Shown: positions 17,133-27,802 of the stretch, piece after piece
Layout: every line of letters begins with the position of its first letter
Numbering within the stretch: the stretch's first letter is position 1
From: Alteromonas stellipolaris
GTDB lineage: Bacteria > Pseudomonadota > Gammaproteobacteria > Enterobacterales > Alteromonadaceae
Reading direction: 5' to 3'
NCBI RefSeq assembly: GCF_001562115.1
Contig: NZ_CP013926.1
Location: 4,092,001-4,156,000 of the forward strand
DNA: 64,000 nucleotides
The notes under the pieces: model-generated
The model's database searches: none
What the model was told of the DNA's origin: nothing
The model's input: only the letters and a program-made list of their open reading frames with translations
Position numbers and translations under genes: made by a program

Positions 17133-19415
17133 CTAACGCAGTGAAAAGTTCTCATGGGTATTGGACAAATTAGGGTTATAAGCGGTGTCATTGGACAACA
17201 GCTTTTTCCACTTTTCCTTCATGTACTCACTTTCTTTATTAAATCTGGCTATTTTTTCTGGCGTATCTTCTTCACCGCGACTTATCGACTCATGGTGGTA
17301 AAGCTCGGCCCACGGTGTAAACAGGTTACGATAGCCCGCAGTGTGCACTTTTAAACAAAAATCTACATCGTTGAAAGCGATGGTTAGATCTTCTTCATTT
17401 AGCCCGCCTACTTCTTCAAAAACGGACTTTCGCACTAGTAAACAGGCTGCAGTTACAGCAGACATATTCTGAACAAGGTGCAATCGCGTGAAATAACCGG
17501 GTTCACTCTTGTGGAAGTACTTATGTGAGTGTCCAGCAACGCCTCCTATTCCTAATACAACACCGGCATGCTGAATAGTATCATTCGGATAGTAGAGCTT
17601 GGCTCCTACACAGCCTATTTCAGGTCTTAACGCATGGGAGACCATTTCTGTTAACCAGTGCTCGCTGATAACCTCGATATCGTTATTTATTAAGCCAACG
17701 ACTTCTCCGCTTGCTTGTGACACCGCAAAGTTATTAATTGCCGAATAGTTAAAAGGCTTATCCCACTTCAACACACTGAAGTTCATTTTCGCTTCAGAAT
17801 ATTCATTAAAGAGGCCTAATGTTTTCTCACACGTCGTTTGATTATCTACAACAATAATTTCAAAGTTATCGTATGTTGTTTTGTCATAAATAGACTCTAA
17901 GCACTGCTTTAAAATATCGTAGCCATCTCTTGTCGGTATAACCAAGCTGACTAAGGGCTGCTCAGTTGGCAACGACCAATTGACCTTATACGTATTAGGG
18001 TATTTGCCTTTTTCAACAGATGCACTTTGCTTTGACTGAGAAAGATAATGTTTTATAGACTCAATTCCTGCATCGGTTGTATATGATTTAGCTGATGCAT
18101 TCGATGCTGTCGAGTTCTCAATAACTCGCCAATGGTAAAGAATGAAGGGTAAATGCACCACTTCTTCACGACTAAGATTAGCTGTAGCTCTTAATAGCAA
18201 ATCGTGATCTTGTGAACCTTCAACACCAACTCTAAAGCCACCAATTTTTTTAAGTAAGCTGGCTTTATAAACTACCGGATGACAAATGTAATTTTGACTT
18301 AGCAGCAAGTCTGGATTCCAGTCCGGTTTGAAATGGGGTTGATGCCGATTTCCTTGCTCGTCTATTTTATCTTCGTCGGCATAGAGAACTTGCGCTGATG
18401 CATTCTCGGTAATGGCCTTTGCGAAGAAGGATAACGTATGTGCTGGTAAAGTATCATCGTGATCAAGTAAGAGTACGTAATCATTAGCCACTAAGCCTAA
18501 TGCTTCGTTGCTTGCTTTAGAAATATGTCCATTTTCATTAAGCAACTTAACGTTTATATTAGAATACTGCTGTTCATATGCCTTCAATACTTCGATGGTT
18601 TGGGAGTCAGTTGAAGCATCATCTGCAATACAGAGTTCCCAGTTTTTATGAGTTTGTTGTACCACAGAGTCGATACATGCTTTTAAGTAAACAGGGTCGG
18701 TATTGTACGTCGGCAATATGATAGAAAACTTCACTTGAGACTGATTTGCAGTGAAAGCTTGTTTCATCCTCTCTATGGCGCGCGGCTCGTCAAACTCTAC
18801 CCAAAACGGATAGCTTTTCTCCATTGCACCATGAGTAAACGTATTATTGTATTCTTTGTAAACTGTATCTATTAACCGTCCACCATTGAGTTTGCAGTTG
18901 GCGGCCAGGTATTCTTCAATGTTATCGACATGATTAAGTAACTTGTACAAGCGCTGTTTCATGTGCCTCATTGCAATGAAGGATGGCACTTTTGAAATCA
19001 TGAAAGTATTTATTGTGAACTCTGTTTCTGCTTCACAAGGGTCAAACCTGAGCATAGCGTTTGCACTTTCAAGGTAAAAAAGTCTATTCACGAACTTAGT
19101 GCTATGCCAAGGAACATCAATAGACACCAATTCACCTTGTTGAAGATTAGAATAGAGCTTGCCTACGTGCGACTGATGATTTGCCTCGTTAATCTTTATA
19201 CGTAGCAAATACCACCCTTTACTAAAGCTACGAGTAGGGACGCGACGTGCAGGATGGATAATGAATTGCGGGTCTTCACCACTAGATAACCAACTAGAAC
19301 CGCGATTGCCTTCCGGGACAGGCTCTAACTCATGATGGGGGACGATAATTAACTTTTTGGCTAGCCGATACGCTAATCGCTTTAAAGCTACAGGCTTGAG
19401 AATTTTAGATAACAA
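17133..19415 (-). CDS. Glycosyltransferase with two GT2 domains
   Basis: This 760-residue protein has an N-terminal region of about 230 residues, then two GT-A domains. The first (about 232-400) has ILPTYNTDPVYLKACIDSV and DHDDT. The second (about 490-690) has VIPTRDGYDILKQCLESIYD, GLINNDIEV and AFNDVDFCLKV. Tandem GT2 enzymes of this kind are common in O-antigen and capsule loci and may add two residues or build an alternating chain. No membrane spans are evident, so it works at the cytoplasmic face. It begins the minus-strand unit that runs to 12052, 22 bp before the sulfotransferase. Confidence 0.88.
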   Translation of the reverse strand: MLSKILKPVALKRLAYRLAKKLIIVPHHELEPVPEGNRGSSWLSSGEDPQFIIHPARRVPTRSFSKGWYLLRIKINEANHQSHVGKLYSNLQQGELVSIDVPWHSTKFVNRLFYLESANAMLRFDPCEAETEFTINTFMISKVPSFIAMRHMKQRLYKLLNHVDNIEEYLAANCKLNGGRLIDTVYKEYNNTFTHGAMEKSYPFWVEFDEPRAIERMKQAFTANQSQVKFSIILPTYNTDPVYLKACIDSVVQQTHKNWELCIADDASTDSQTIEVLKAYEQQYSNINVKLLNENGHISKASNEALGLVANDYVLLLDHDDTLPAHTLSFFAKAITENASAQVLYADEDKIDEQGNRHQPHFKPDWNPDLLLSQNYICHPVVYKASLLKKIGGFRVGVEGSQDHDLLLRATANLSREEVVHLPFILYHWRVIENSTASNASAKSYTTDAGIESIKHYLSQSKQSASVEKGKYPNTYKVNWSLPTEQPLVSLVIPTRDGYDILKQCLESIYDKTTYDNFEIIVVDNQTTCEKTLGLFNEYSEAKMNFSVLKWDKPFNYSAINNFAVSQASGEVVGLINNDIEVISEHWLTEMVSHALRPEIGCVGAKLYYPNDTIQHAGVVLGIGGVAGHSHKYFHKSEPGYFTRLHLVQNMSAVTAACLLVRKSVFEEVGGLNEEDLTIAFNDVDFCLKVHTAGYRNLFTPWAELYHHESISRGEEDTPEKIARFNKESEYMKEKWKKLLSNDTAYNPNLSNTHENFSLR

Positions 19416-19574
19416 AACGAGTGAACACCTTTTCCTATATAAAGCTTAGAATGCTTTCCTTAAACTTCACGTGTTACGTAGAAGGTTTACTACATACTTT
19501 TACGGCGCTAATCATACCGCATTTAATAAAATGGAAACACACGAGAATGATGATATTGGGTGAAGATATAAATC

Positions 19575-19606
19575 CAAAAAAAGAAAAAGGCACCAAAGGT
19601 GCCTTT
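19575..19606 (-). terminator. Rho-independent terminator of manC
   Basis: A perfect 9-bp stem, AAAGGCACC at 19586-19594 and GGTGCCTTT at 19598-19606, with a 3-nt loop, lies 22 bp past the manC stop. Read on the minus strand it is followed by a T-rich run (complement of the A-rich 19575-19588). It separates manC from the 760-residue glycosyltransferase gene. Confidence 0.85.
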
Positions 19607-19627
19607 CTAATTAATTAACTGCCTAAT

Positions 19628-21034
19628 TTACTTAGCTACACGTCCATATCTATCAGAAAAGCGCACTATGTCATCTTCGCCTAAATAGGCGCCTGACTGC
19701 ACTTCAATAAGCTCCAGTTGGATCTTACCCGGATTTTCTAGGGCATGAACAGCCCCTATAGGAATGTAAACCGATTGGTTCTCGGTGACTAATGTAGTTT
19801 TATCATCTATGGTTACATTGGCACTGCCCGATACCACGATCCAGTGTTCAGCGCGGTGATGGTGCATTTGAACCGACAGTTTTTCGCCAGGCTTAACAGT
19901 AATTCTCTTAACTTGGAAACGAGCCCCATTATCAATTGAATCGTAACTGCCCCAAGGGCGAAATACTTCACGATGGAACTGAAATTCAGGGCGTTTTTCA
20001 GCTTTAAGTTTGTTTACCACGTTCTTGATGCTCTGTGCATCGTCTTTATGAGCGACCATCACCGCATCTTTAGTTTCTACGACTATAACGTCTTCCAAAC
20101 CAATGACAGATACAAGGCGTTGCTCTGCGTTCACATAGCTATTTTTAGTATTTTCTAAAATAGTATCACCAACAGAAACATTGCCATTTTCGTCTTTTTC
20201 CGCTGTTTCCCATAACGAAGTCCAGCTACCTACATCACTCCACTGGGCATCAAGTGGAACCATGGCAGCACTATCAGTTTTTTCCATTACAGCATAATCG
20301 ATAGAGTCATCTGGGCAGGTAGCAAAAATATCGTGATCGACGCGAATAAAATCTAGGTCTGGGGTTTCAGTGTCGATAGCGCGTTTACAGACATCTAGCA
20401 TTTCAGGGCTGTATTTCTCAAGCTCTTCTAAGTATCTGCTAGCTTTAAACATAAACATGCCACTATTCCAATAATAGTCACCAGAATCGACATACCCTTT
20501 TGCAGTTTCAAGCGCAGGTTTCTCAACAAACTCAGCAACTTCAAATCCGTCTGCTAATCCACTCCCTGCTTTAATGTAGCCATAGCCTGTGTGTGGTTGA
20601 TCTGGCACTATACCAAATGTCACCAATTTACCCTGCTCTGCTAATTTTTCTGCTTTTTCAATTGCAGCATGAAATGCGGGTTCGTCTTTAATTAAATGGT
20701 CGGCTGCTAGTACGAGCAAAACAGGGTCTTCACCATTCATCGTTGCATGCAACGCTGCTAGTGCAATAGCCGGTGCAGTATTTCGGCCAACAGGCTCAAG
20801 TAAAATACCGCCATGGTGAATGTCTTTTTGACGTAGTTGCTCTGCAACTAGAAATCGGTGTGCATCATTACATATAAAAATGGGGCTTTGGGCTTTAGTA
20901 CCATTCAACCGAACAATAGTGTCTTGCAACATGGTGTTATCGGATGTGAGTGACAAAAACTGTTTAGGTAACGCCGCTCTTGATTTTGGCCATAAGCGGC
21001 TTCCAGTGCCGCCTGCAAGTACTACTGGTTTCAT
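19628..21034 (-). CDS. manC: Mannose-1-phosphate guanylyltransferase / mannose-6-phosphate isomerase
   Basis: This bifunctional enzyme makes GDP-mannose from fructose-6-phosphate-derived mannose phosphates. Counting from the chosen start (468 residues), it opens with [21 protein letters not shown], the nucleotide-binding loop, has FVEKP and NSGMFMF segments in the transferase domain, and ends with a type II isomerase cupin containing PWGSY and MHHHRAEHW. The start at 21034 is preferred over an upstream in-frame ATG at 21067 because AGGGAAG lies just before it and the protein then begins MKPVVLAGG like its family. It probably supplies GDP-mannose or downstream sugars to the adjacent locus. Confidence 0.92.
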   Translation of the reverse strand: MKPVVLAGGTGSRLWPKSRAALPKQFLSLTSDNTMLQDTIVRLNGTKAQSPIFICNDAHRFLVAEQLRQKDIHHGGILLEPVGRNTAPAIALAALHATMNGEDPVLLVLAADHLIKDEPAFHAAIEKAEKLAEQGKLVTFGIVPDQPHTGYGYIKAGSGLADGFEVAEFVEKPALETAKGYVDSGDYYWNSGMFMFKASRYLEELEKYSPEMLDVCKRAIDTETPDLDFIRVDHDIFATCPDDSIDYAVMEKTDSAAMVPLDAQWSDVGSWTSLWETAEKDENGNVSVGDTILENTKNSYVNAEQRLVSVIGLEDVIVVETKDAVMVAHKDDAQSIKNVVNKLKAEKRPEFQFHREVFRPWGSYDSIDNGARFQVKRITVKPGEKLSVQMHHHRAEHWIVVSGSANVTIDDKTTLVTENQSVYIPIGAVHALENPGKIQLELIEVQSGAYLGEDDIVRFSDRYGRVAK

Positions 21035-21182
21035 ATTAACTTCCCTAATGAGTGAGAGAACTCTCACTTCCTGATTCTTTATTATGCTTTAAGTATACAA
21101 ATATTTGTTTGGGGATGAAACGACACTTCCAGTAATTAATTATATTAATTCTTAGTTAATACGAATATCGAATTTCAAAAAC

Positions 21183-21210
21183 AAAAAACCCGGCCTAAGC
21201 CGGGTTTTTT
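21183..21210 (-). terminator. Terminator at the end of the alpha operon
   Basis: A perfect 12-bp stem (21183-21194 with 21199-21210) made of six A-T pairs and a CCCGGC core encloses a 4-nt loop, with T-runs on both strands. It lies about 35 bp past rplQ and closes the ribosomal operon. By symmetry it could act in both directions. Confidence 0.9.
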
Positions 21211-21244
21211 AATAATTCTGATAACTCAGAATTGAGAGTATTTA

Positions 21245-21646
21245 TTACTCTTCAGTTGCTTCTACTGCTTCTTCTTCAGCTTCAACAACTGGACGGTCTA
21301 CTAGTTCAACGTATGCCATAGGGGCATTGTCGCCAGCACGGAGTCCGCATTTAAGAATGCGAGTGTATCCGCCTGGGCGAGCTTCGTAACGAGGACCAAG
21401 CTCGTTGAATAGTTTACCAACAACTTCTTTATCACCAGTGCGGGCGAAAGCTAAACGGCGGTTTGCAACGCTGTCTTGCTTAGCCATAGTGATAAGAGGC
21501 TCAATAACGCGACGTAATTCTTTCGCTTTTGGTAACGTCGTTTTGATCACTTCGTGCTTGACCAAAGAGCCGGCCATGTTCTTGAACATAGCTTGACGAT
21601 GGCTGCTGTTGCGATTCAACTGACGACCACTCTTACGATGGCGCAT
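21245..21646 (-). CDS. rplQ: 50S ribosomal protein L17
   Basis: The 133-residue protein begins [17 protein letters not shown], the universal L17 start, and has the conserved GGYTRILK segment near residue 92. The acidic C-terminal tail, rich in Glu and Ala, is longer than the core fold needs. L17 lies near the exit tunnel of the large subunit. It is the last gene of the alpha operon, 41 bp after rpoA, and is followed by a strong terminator. Confidence 0.97.
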   Translation of the reverse strand: MRHRKSGRQLNRNSSHRQAMFKNMAGSLVKHEVIKTTLPKAKELRRVIEPLITMAKQDSVANRRLAFARTGDKEVVGKLFNELGPRYEARPGGYTRILKCGLRAGDNAPMAYVELVDRPVVEAEEEAVEATEE

Positions 21647-21687
21647 AGTTTTATCCTTCTCTACAAATCAGTTTATTAAAAACCTGA

Positions 21688-22674
21688 TTAATCTTTTTCA
21701 GCGATGCTCTCAGGCGGCCAGTTTTCTAGGCGCATACCTAGAGAAAGTCCACGAGATGCTAGAACATCTTTGATTTCAGTTAGCGATTTTTTACCAAGGT
21801 TAGGCGTTTTAAGTAGCTCAACCTCAGTACGCTGAACCAGGTCACCAATGTACTGGATAGCTTCTGCTTTTAAACAGTTAGCAGAACGTACAGTTAGCTC
21901 TAGGTCATCAACTGGGCGAAGTAGAATCGGATCAAATTCCGGCTTCTCTTCTTTCGCTTCTGGCTCAGACACATCACGTAAATCTACGAATGCATCAAGC
22001 TGTTCAGCTAGGATAGTCGCAGAACGGCGGATCGCTTCTTCAGGATCTAAAGTACCGTTCGTTTCCATATCGATAATCAATTTGTCTAGGTCTGTGCGTT
22101 GTTCAACACGGGCAGACTCTACACTGTAAGCTATACGCTCTACTGGGCTGTATGAAGCATCAACTAACAAACGACCAATTGGACGATCATCTTCTTCAGA
22201 GGAGCGACGGGTAGAAGCTGGTACATAACCACGACCCATTTCTACTTTAATACGCATGCTGATTTCAGCTTCGCCAGTTAAAGTACAAACTAAGTGGTCA
22301 GGGTTAACAATTTCTACGTCGCCATCATGCTGAATGTCACCAGCAACAACAGGGCCAGCGCCAGATTTCACTAGAGTTAGGGTTGCCTCAGTTTTACCTT
22401 CAAGGCGAACCGCTAAACCTTTAAGATTTAGCAAGATTTCAATTACGTCTTCTTGCACACCTTCTTTGGTGCTGTACTCGTGAAGAACGCCATCAATTTC
22501 TACTTCAGTAACTGCGCATCCTGGCATGGATGACAACAAGATACGACGTAGGGCGTTACCTAGAGTGTGGCCAAAGCCGCGCTCTAGTGGTTCCAAAGTT
22601 ACTTTGGCACGAGTAGGAGAAACGTTTTCGATCTCAACTAGTCTCGGTTTAAGGAATTCAGTCACAGAACCCAC
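21688..22674 (-). CDS. rpoA: DNA-directed RNA polymerase subunit alpha
   Basis: The 328-residue protein has the alpha N-terminal assembly domain ([20 protein letters not shown] at about 33-52), a flexible acidic linker near 235-250, and the C-terminal DNA-binding domain containing [19 protein letters not shown]. Length matches the usual gammaproteobacterial alpha. It scaffolds polymerase assembly and contacts UP elements and activators such as FNR and PhoB, which are relevant to sites elsewhere in the window. It sits between rpsD and rplQ in the alpha operon. Confidence 0.98.
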   Translation of the reverse strand: MGSVTEFLKPRLVEIENVSPTRAKVTLEPLERGFGHTLGNALRRILLSSMPGCAVTEVEIDGVLHEYSTKEGVQEDVIEILLNLKGLAVRLEGKTEATLTLVKSGAGPVVAGDIQHDGDVEIVNPDHLVCTLTGEAEISMRIKVEMGRGYVPASTRRSSEEDDRPIGRLLVDASYSPVERIAYSVESARVEQRTDLDKLIIDMETNGTLDPEEAIRRSATILAEQLDAFVDLRDVSEPEAKEEKPEFDPILLRPVDDLELTVRSANCLKAEAIQYIGDLVQRTEVELLKTPNLGKKSLTEIKDVLASRGLSLGMRLENWPPESIAEKD

Positions 22675-22696
22675 AATGCTTCCTCTTTAGTTAGCT

Positions 22697-23317
22697 TTAC
22701 TTAGAGTAAAGTTCAACGATCAACTGTTCGTTAATTTCCGCAGACAAATCAGTTCTTTCTGGTAGGCGCTTAAAAGTACCTTCCATTTTCGTGCTGTCTA
22801 CTTCAATCCAAGTTGGCTTCTCGCGTTGGTCAGCCAGTTCCAAAGCAGCTACGATACGAGCTTGCTTCTTAGCTTTTTCACGAACAGAAACCACGTCTTC
22901 GGCAGAAACGTTGAATGATGGAATGTTCACAACTTGACCATTTACCATGATCGCCTTGTGGCTAACTAGCTGACGCGCTTCAGCACGTGTGCTAGCAAAT
23001 CCCATACGGTAAACTACGTTATCAAGACGCTTTTCTAAAAGTTGTAACAAGTTTTCACCTGTGTTCCCTTTTAGACGTGCAGCTTCTTTATAGTAGTTGC
23101 GGAATTGCTTTTCAAGAACGCCATACATACGACGAACTTTTTGTTTTTCACGCAGCTGAACACCGTAGTCAGACAAACGGCCACGACGGGCTCCATGCTG
23201 ACCAGGCGCTGTATCGATTTTACATTTAGAATCGATTGCGCGAACGCCGCTTTTAAGGAACAAATCAGTTCCTTCGCGACGGCTAAGTTTGAGTTTTGGA
23301 CCCAAATATCTTGCCAT
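22697..23317 (-). CDS. rpsD: 30S ribosomal protein S4
   Basis: This 206-residue protein begins [19 protein letters not shown] and carries the S4 RNA-binding domain, with [20 protein letters not shown] at about 94-113. S4 nucleates small-subunit assembly. In enterobacteria it also represses its own operon by binding the leader before rpsM, and a matching leader exists here. It lies 24 bp after rpsK and 22 bp before rpoA. Confidence 0.98.
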   Translation of the reverse strand: MARYLGPKLKLSRREGTDLFLKSGVRAIDSKCKIDTAPGQHGARRGRLSDYGVQLREKQKVRRMYGVLEKQFRNYYKEAARLKGNTGENLLQLLEKRLDNVVYRMGFASTRAEARQLVSHKAIMVNGQVVNIPSFNVSAEDVVSVREKAKKQARIVAALELADQREKPTWIEVDSTKMEGTFKRLPERTDLSAEINEQLIVELYSK

Positions 23318-23341
23318 GATCTTTCTCCAACTGTCCGTCGA

Positions 23342-23734
23342 TTAAACGCGACGTTTTTTCGGTGGACGACAACCGTTGTGAGGAATTGGTGTCACATCGG
23401 TAATATTTGTGATCTTATAACCAGTAGCGTTAAGAGCACGGATCGCAGACTCACGGCCTGGACCTGGACCTTTTACAAACACTTCTAGGTTTTTAAGACC
23501 GTATTCTTGTGCAGCAACACCTGCACGCTCTGCAGCAACCTGTGCAGCAAATGGGGTAGATTTACGTGAACCACGGAAACCTGAACCACCAGATGTCGCC
23601 CATGCTAATGCATTGCCTTGACGGTCTGTAATAGTCACAATTGTGTTGTTGAAAGACGCATGGATATGAGCCATACCGTCTGCAACCTGACGTTTAGCGC
23701 GCTTACGCGTACTACGAGCTGGTGCTTTAGCCAT
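23342..23734 (-). CDS. rpsK: 30S ribosomal protein S11
   Basis: The 130-residue protein has the S11 core, [17 protein letters not shown] near residue 25, and ends with the conserved [14 protein letters not shown]11 sits on the platform of the small subunit near the mRNA exit. It lies between rpsM (14 bp upstream) and rpsD in the alpha operon. Confidence 0.98.
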   Translation of the reverse strand: MAKAPARSTRKRAKRQVADGMAHIHASFNNTIVTITDRQGNALAWATSGGSGFRGSRKSTPFAAQVAAERAGVAAQEYGLKNLEVFVKGPGPGRESAIRALNATGYKITNITDVTPIPHNGCRPPKKRRV

Positions 23735-23748
23735 AACTTATTCCCCGT

Positions 23749-24105
23749 TTACTTCTTAATTGGCTTACGAGGACCTTTACGGGTACGCGCATTAGTTTTA
23801 GTGCGCTGACCACGTAGAGGCAAGCTACGACGGTGGCGAATACCACGGAAGCAACCCAGGTCCATCAAACGTTTGATGCTCATAGAGACTTCACGGCGTA
23901 AATCACCTTCAACGGTAAATTTAGCCACTTCGTCACGAAGCTTATCAATAGTCGCTTCGTCTAGCTCTTTGATCTTTGTATCTTCTGCAACACCAGCACC
24001 TACACAAATGCTTTTAGCACGTGTAGGACCAACGCCATAGATCGCTTGGATAGCGATTACAGCATGCTTGTGCTCAGGAATGTTAATGCCAGCGATACGG
24101 GCCAT
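23749..24105 (-). CDS. rpsM: 30S ribosomal protein S13
   Basis: This 118-residue protein starts [24 protein letters not shown] (here with IAIQ) and ends with the basic tail [15 protein letters not shown] that reaches the decoding region. A longer in-frame start at 24114 is rejected because AGAGGAG at about 24114-24120 is the ribosome-binding site for the ATG at 24105. It is the first gene of the alpha operon, downstream of a leader with a stable hairpin. Confidence 0.97.
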   Translation of the reverse strand: MARIAGINIPEHKHAVIAIQAIYGVGPTRAKSICVGAGVAEDTKIKELDEATIDKLRDEVAKFTVEGDLRREVSMSIKRLMDLGCFRGIRHRRSLPLRGQRTKTNARTRKGPRKPIKK

Positions 24106-24172
24106 TAACAGCACTCCTCTAATTTATTGTTGACGACCTAAAAAGCCCGATAGGATACTTACCCGTCAACTA
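24106..24172 (-). promoter_or_regulatory. rpsM leader: Alpha-operon leader, probable S4-responsive RNA
   Basis: On the minus strand the region before rpsM contains a GAGTATCC-like AAGTATCC followed by CGGGCTTTTTAG, closely matching the order in the E. coli alpha-operon leader, where S4 binds a pseudoknot at the rpsM start. A perfect 7-bp stem (24129-24135 with 24164-24170, GTTGACG/CGTCAAC) would hold the structure together. A pseudoknot with the ribosome-binding site is inferred, not computed. Confidence 0.65.
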
Positions 24173-24213
24173 AATTGCAAATATTTAGGTTCTAAATACT
24201 TTAAACAAAACCA

Positions 24214-24245
24214 GCAGAACCTGATAAGTATAAGTCAGGCCCTGC
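24214..24245 (-). terminator. Imperfect hairpin between rpmJ and rpsM
   Basis: GCAG/CTGC and CCTGA/TCAGG stems separated by a 2-nt internal loop enclose a 10-nt loop. Read on the minus strand it is followed by GGTTTTGTTT. It fits a weak terminator or attenuator at the end of the spc operon, before the alpha-operon promoter and leader. Confidence 0.5.
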
Positions 24246-24279
24246 TTATTGGCTTTGCGAGTATTCAGTACCGCGTAGA

Positions 24280-24393
24280 TTAACCTTGCCTTTGCTTATG
24301 CTTCGGCTCTGTACAAATTACGCGCACAACACCGTTGCGTTTGATAACTTTACAGTTACGGCAAATCTTTTTAACTGATGCACGAACTTTCAT
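24280..24393 (-). CDS. rpmJ: 50S ribosomal protein L36
   Basis: A 37-residue protein starting [20 protein letters not shown] has the four zinc-binding residues of the classic L36 form: Cys11, Cys14, Cys27 and His32. This is the zinc-dependent version, so a zinc-free paralogue may exist elsewhere in the genome. It lies 37 bp after secY in the usual spc position. Confidence 0.97.
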   Translation of the reverse strand: MKVRASVKKICRNCKVIKRNGVVRVICTEPKHKQRQG

Positions 24394-24430
24394 TACATCA
24401 CTCCCCTATCTTATATATTAAGGGGCTAAC

Positions 24431-25750
24431 TTAACGGCCGTAGCCTTTAAGATTAGCTTTCTTCAGAACAGACTCATATTGACTACTCATCAAATGCGTC
24501 TGCACCTGTGCCATAAAGTCCATGATAACCACCACGATAATTAGAAGCGACGTACCACCGAAGTAGAACGGCACATTCCAGGCAATCAGCATGAATTCAG
24601 GCACCAAACAAATAAAGGTTATGTACAGTGCGCCTGCCAGAGTCAGACGAGTCATTACCTTATCGATATAACGCGATGTTTGTTCACCAGGACGAATACC
24701 TGGTACAAACGCACCAGACTTCTTCAAGTTATCCGCTGTTTCACGCGGGTTGAAAACCAACGCCGTGTAGAAGAAGCAGAAGAAGATTATCGCTGTTGCA
24801 TATAACATCACATACAGAGGCTGACCTGGAGATAGCATAAGTGCTACGTCCTGCAACCACGCTGTAGATTCATTCTGTCCGAACCATCCTGCGATAGTAC
24901 CCGGAAACAAAATGATGCTGGAAGCAAAGATGGGTGGAATAACACCAGCCATGTTGACTTTCAGTGGTAAATGCGTGCTTTGCGCGGCAAAAACCTGACG
25001 GCCTTGCTGACGCTTTGCATAGTTTACCACAATTCTGCGCTGTCCGCGCTCTACAAATACCACAAGGTATGTAAGCGCAATAACAATCACAGCCATCAAC
25101 AACAAGAACAACAAGTTAATGTCGCCTTGTCTTGCTTGTTCTGCCGTCTGACCTATCGCTGTTGGTAGACCGGCAACAATACCAGCAAATATCAATATAG
25201 AAATACCGTTACCGATACCTCGTTCAGTAATTTGCTCACCTAACCACATTAGGAACATAGTTCCTGTGACCAAGCTCACTACTGCCGTAAAGTAGAATCC
25301 GAAGCCAGGGTTCAATACCAGTCCATTAATTAGGTTAGGCAGACCCGTCGAAATTCCAATAGATTGGAAGATAGCCAACACCAACGTTAAATAACGTGTG
25401 TACTGGCTAATTTTACGACGACCTGCTTCACCTTCTTTTTTAAGCTCTATCATCGGTGGATGAACCACCGAGAGCAACTGCATAATAATTGATGCAGTAA
25501 TGTATGGCATGATGCCCAAAGCCAGAACGGATGCACGCTCAAGCGCACCACCGGAGAACATGTTAAACATTTCTACAATGGTACCTTTCTGTTGCTCGAA
25601 CAAGTCAGCAAGTACAGCTGGATCGATGCCCGGAATAGGAACGTATGAACCTAATCTGAATACAACAATCGCACCGAGTACGAACAACAATCTTGCTTTA
25701 AGCTCACTCAAGCCGCTTTTCGCGCCTGAATCCAATCCTGGTTTAGCCAT
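24431..25750 (-). CDS. secY: Preprotein translocase subunit SecY
   Basis: The 439-residue membrane protein has ten predicted spans. It shows [10 protein letters not shown] near residue 37, the [19 protein letters not shown] segment near 180, and a conserved basic loop, [23 protein letters not shown], near residue 340. SecY is the channel of the Sec translocon, which exports the secreted protease, sulfatase and other signal-peptide proteins in this window. It follows rplO by 5 bp, in its usual place in the spc operon. Confidence 0.98.
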   Translation of the reverse strand: MAKPGLDSGAKSGLSELKARLLFVLGAIVVFRLGSYVPIPGIDPAVLADLFEQQKGTIVEMFNMFSGGALERASVLALGIMPYITASIIMQLLSVVHPPMIELKKEGEAGRRKISQYTRYLTLVLAIFQSIGISTGLPNLINGLVLNPGFGFYFTAVVSLVTGTMFLMWLGEQITERGIGNGISILIFAGIVAGLPTAIGQTAEQARQGDINLLFLLLMAVIVIALTYLVVFVERGQRRIVVNYAKRQQGRQVFAAQSTHLPLKVNMAGVIPPIFASSIILFPGTIAGWFGQNESTAWLQDVALMLSPGQPLYVMLYATAIIFFCFFYTALVFNPRETADNLKKSGAFVPGIRPGEQTSRYIDKVMTRLTLAGALYITFICLVPEFMLIAWNVPFYFGGTSLLIIVVVIMDFMAQVQTHLMSSQYESVLKKANLKGYGR

Positions 25751-25755
25751 CTAGC

Positions 25756-26190
25756 TTATTCCTCTACTTTACCGCCAGCAGCTTCAATCGCTTCTTTAGC
25801 GCCTTTAGTAACCTTTAAACCGCTTACTGTAACAGCGCGAGATACTTCACCGCTCTTGATAACTTTAACGAACTGAATCTCTTTTTTCACAAGACCAGCT
25901 GCTTTTAAAGTTTCTAGAGATGCTGTATCACCATCAACCTTTGCGATTTCTGCAAGCGTTACTTCATCAGTAACGAAGCTCTTGCGTGAAGTGAAACCGA
26001 ATTTAGGAAGACGACGCTGAAGTGGCATCTGACCACCTTCAAATCCTGGCTTAACACGGCCACCTGAACGGCTTTTTTGACCTTTGTGACCTGCGCCACC
26101 TGTTTTACCTAGACCTGAACCGATACCACGACCAGTACGCTTACCAGAATGTTTAGCTCCTGGAGCAGGAGCAATAGTATTTAAACGCAT
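25756..26190 (-). CDS. rplO: 50S ribosomal protein L15
   Basis: The 144-residue protein begins [22 protein letters not shown] and has the long glycine-rich extended arm typical of L15 (residues about 15-50), followed by a globular domain. It is a late-assembling large-subunit protein. The start is 3 bp from the rpmD stop, so translation is probably coupled. Confidence 0.98.
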   Translation of the reverse strand: MRLNTIAPAPGAKHSGKRTGRGIGSGLGKTGGAGHKGQKSRSGGRVKPGFEGGQMPLQRRLPKFGFTSRKSFVTDEVTLAEIAKVDGDTASLETLKAAGLVKKEIQFVKVIKSGEVSRAVTVSGLKVTKGAKEAIEAAGGKVEE

Positions 26191-26193
26191 AAC

Positions 26194-26373
26194 TTACTCC
26201 TCGACTATTTCGACCATGTAATTAACACGGTGAATCATGCCGCGTACACTTGGCGTATCTTCCAGTTCACGAACATGGTTGATTTTACGAAGGCCTAAAC
26301 CTTTAAGCGTAGCTCTGTGCTTTGGCAAACGGCCAATCGCACTTTTAGTTTGCTTTACTTTAATCGTTGCCAT
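26194..26373 (-). CDS. rpmD: 50S ribosomal protein L30
   Basis: This 59-residue protein reads [20 protein letters not shown] at its start and has the conserved [20 protein letters not shown] segment near the middle. It lies between rpsE (6 bp) and rplO (3 bp), its standard spc-operon position. Confidence 0.97.
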   Translation of the reverse strand: MATIKVKQTKSAIGRLPKHRATLKGLGLRKINHVRELEDTPSVRGMIHRVNYMVEIVEE

Positions 26374-26379
26374 GTCTGA

Positions 26380-26880
26380 TTACCCCAAAATTTCTGATAC
26401 AGACAATCCACGCTTCGCAGCAACTTTCGCTGGAGAATTCATCTCTGTCAGCGCGTTGATTGTTGCACGAACAACGTTGATTGGGTTCGTAGAACCGTAA
26501 CATTTTGAAAGTACGTTCTGTACACCAGCTACTTCAAGTACTGCACGCATTGCACCGCCGGCAATAATACCGGTACCTTCTGATGCAGGCTGCATGTAGA
26601 CTTTAGAGCCAGAGTGACGACCTTTAATTGGGTGCTGTAACGTGTGGCCATTAAGGTCAACGTCAACCATGTTGCGACGTGCCTTTTCCATAGCTTTCTG
26701 GATTGCAGCAGGCACTTCACGTGCTTTACCGTAACCGAAACCTACGCGACCATTACCGTCACCCACTACTGTCAATGCAGTGAAACTAAAGATACGACCA
26801 CCTTTAACCACTTTAGATACGCGGTTTACAGCAATCAATTTCTCTAATAGTTCACCGTTCTGAACTTCTTGTTTAGCCAT
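26380..26880 (-). CDS. rpsE: 30S ribosomal protein S5
   Basis: The 166-residue protein has the double-stranded-RNA-binding-like N-terminal domain with [19 protein letters not shown] and [14 protein letters not shown], then the C-terminal domain with [20 protein letters not shown]5 contributes to decoding accuracy. The gene is 9 bp after rplR. Confidence 0.98.
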   Translation of the reverse strand: MAKQEVQNGELLEKLIAVNRVSKVVKGGRIFSFTALTVVGDGNGRVGFGYGKAREVPAAIQKAMEKARRNMVDVDLNGHTLQHPIKGRHSGSKVYMQPASEGTGIIAGGAMRAVLEVAGVQNVLSKCYGSTNPINVVRATINALTEMNSPAKVAAKRGLSVSEILG

Positions 26881-26889
26881 TATAAACTC

Positions 26890-27243
26890 CTAGAACTGAA
26901 GGCCAGCTTCGCGAGCTGCATCAGCTAATGCCTTAACGCGACCGTGGTATTTAAAACCACTACGATCGAAAGCCACTTTCTCAATGCCTTTCTCTTTAGC
27001 GCGTTCTGCAATTGCTTTACCGACTATCGCCGCTGCTTCAGCGTTACCTGTTGACTTAAGATCTTTTGCAAGTTCTTTATCTACAGTAGAAGCCGCTGCT
27101 AATACTTCAGAACCGCTAGGAGCGATTAACTGAGCATAGATGTGGCGAGGTGTACGGTTAATTACCAAGCGATGCGCGGCCAGTTCACGAATTTTTGCTC
27201 GTGCGCGTGTAGCGCGACGAATGCGAGCTGTTTTCTTATCCAT
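26890..27243 (-). CDS. rplR: 50S ribosomal protein L18
   Basis: The 117-residue protein starts [20 protein letters not shown] and ends with [16 protein letters not shown], both typical of L18, which binds 5S rRNA. A GTG start at 27255 would add four residues; ATG at 27243 gives the normal length and has AGGTGG just upstream. It lies 12 bp after rplF. Confidence 0.97.
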   Translation of the reverse strand: MDKKTARIRRATRARAKIRELAAHRLVINRTPRHIYAQLIAPSGSEVLAAASTVDKELAKDLKSTGNAEAAAIVGKAIAERAKEKGIEKVAFDRSGFKYHGRVKALADAAREAGLQF

Positions 27244-27255
27244 CGTATCACCCAC

Positions 27256-27789
27256 CTACTTTTTCTTAGCTTCTTTACGACGTACATGTTCGTCAGCGTA
27301 ACGTACACCTTTACCTTTATAAGGCTCTGGTGGACGGTAAGCGCGAATGTTCGCCGCAACCTGTCCTACAACCTGCTTATCGGCGCCTTTCACGACGATT
27401 TCAGTTTGCGTAGGCGTTTCAACGGTAATGCCTTCAGGCATCTCGTATACTACTGGGTGAGAGAAACCAAGCGTCAGGTTTAGTTTGCTACCTTGTGCTT
27501 GCGCACGGTAACCAACACCATTTAACTGAAGCTTTTTCTCAAAACCTTGTGAAACACCTTGAACCATTGCGTTAAGAAGAGAGCGAGCAGTACCTGCTTG
27601 CGCCCAGCTGTCAGCGAAACCTTCACGAGGAAGTGCTTTCAGTTGGTTTTCTTCTTGTACAACTTCTACAGCGTCGTTAAAAACGCGGGTCAAAGTGCCT
27701 TTACTACCTTTTGCGGTAATTTCTTGGCCAGCGATAGAAATATCTACACCTGAAACCAAGTCTACTGGGGCTTTTGCTACTCGTGACAT
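27256..27789 (-). CDS. rplF: 50S ribosomal protein L6
   Basis: The 177-residue protein has the two repeated L6 domains and the diagnostic C-terminal segment [23 protein letters not shown] (about residues 154-177). L6 is near the factor-binding site of the large subunit. It lies 13 bp after rpsH. Confidence 0.98.
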   Translation of the reverse strand: MSRVAKAPVDLVSGVDISIAGQEITAKGSKGTLTRVFNDAVEVVQEENQLKALPREGFADSWAQAGTARSLLNAMVQGVSQGFEKKLQLNGVGYRAQAQGSKLNLTLGFSHPVVYEMPEGITVETPTQTEIVVKGADKQVVGQVAANIRAYRPPEPYKGKGVRYADEHVRRKEAKKK

Positions 27790-27802
27790 TTCAACTCCTC
27801 CG

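Noticed and set aside
19421..19618. A 65-codon plus-strand frame between the double-GT2 gene and manC
   Set aside because: It runs through the manC terminator, has no Shine-Dalgarno, and its composition is that of intergenic DNA.
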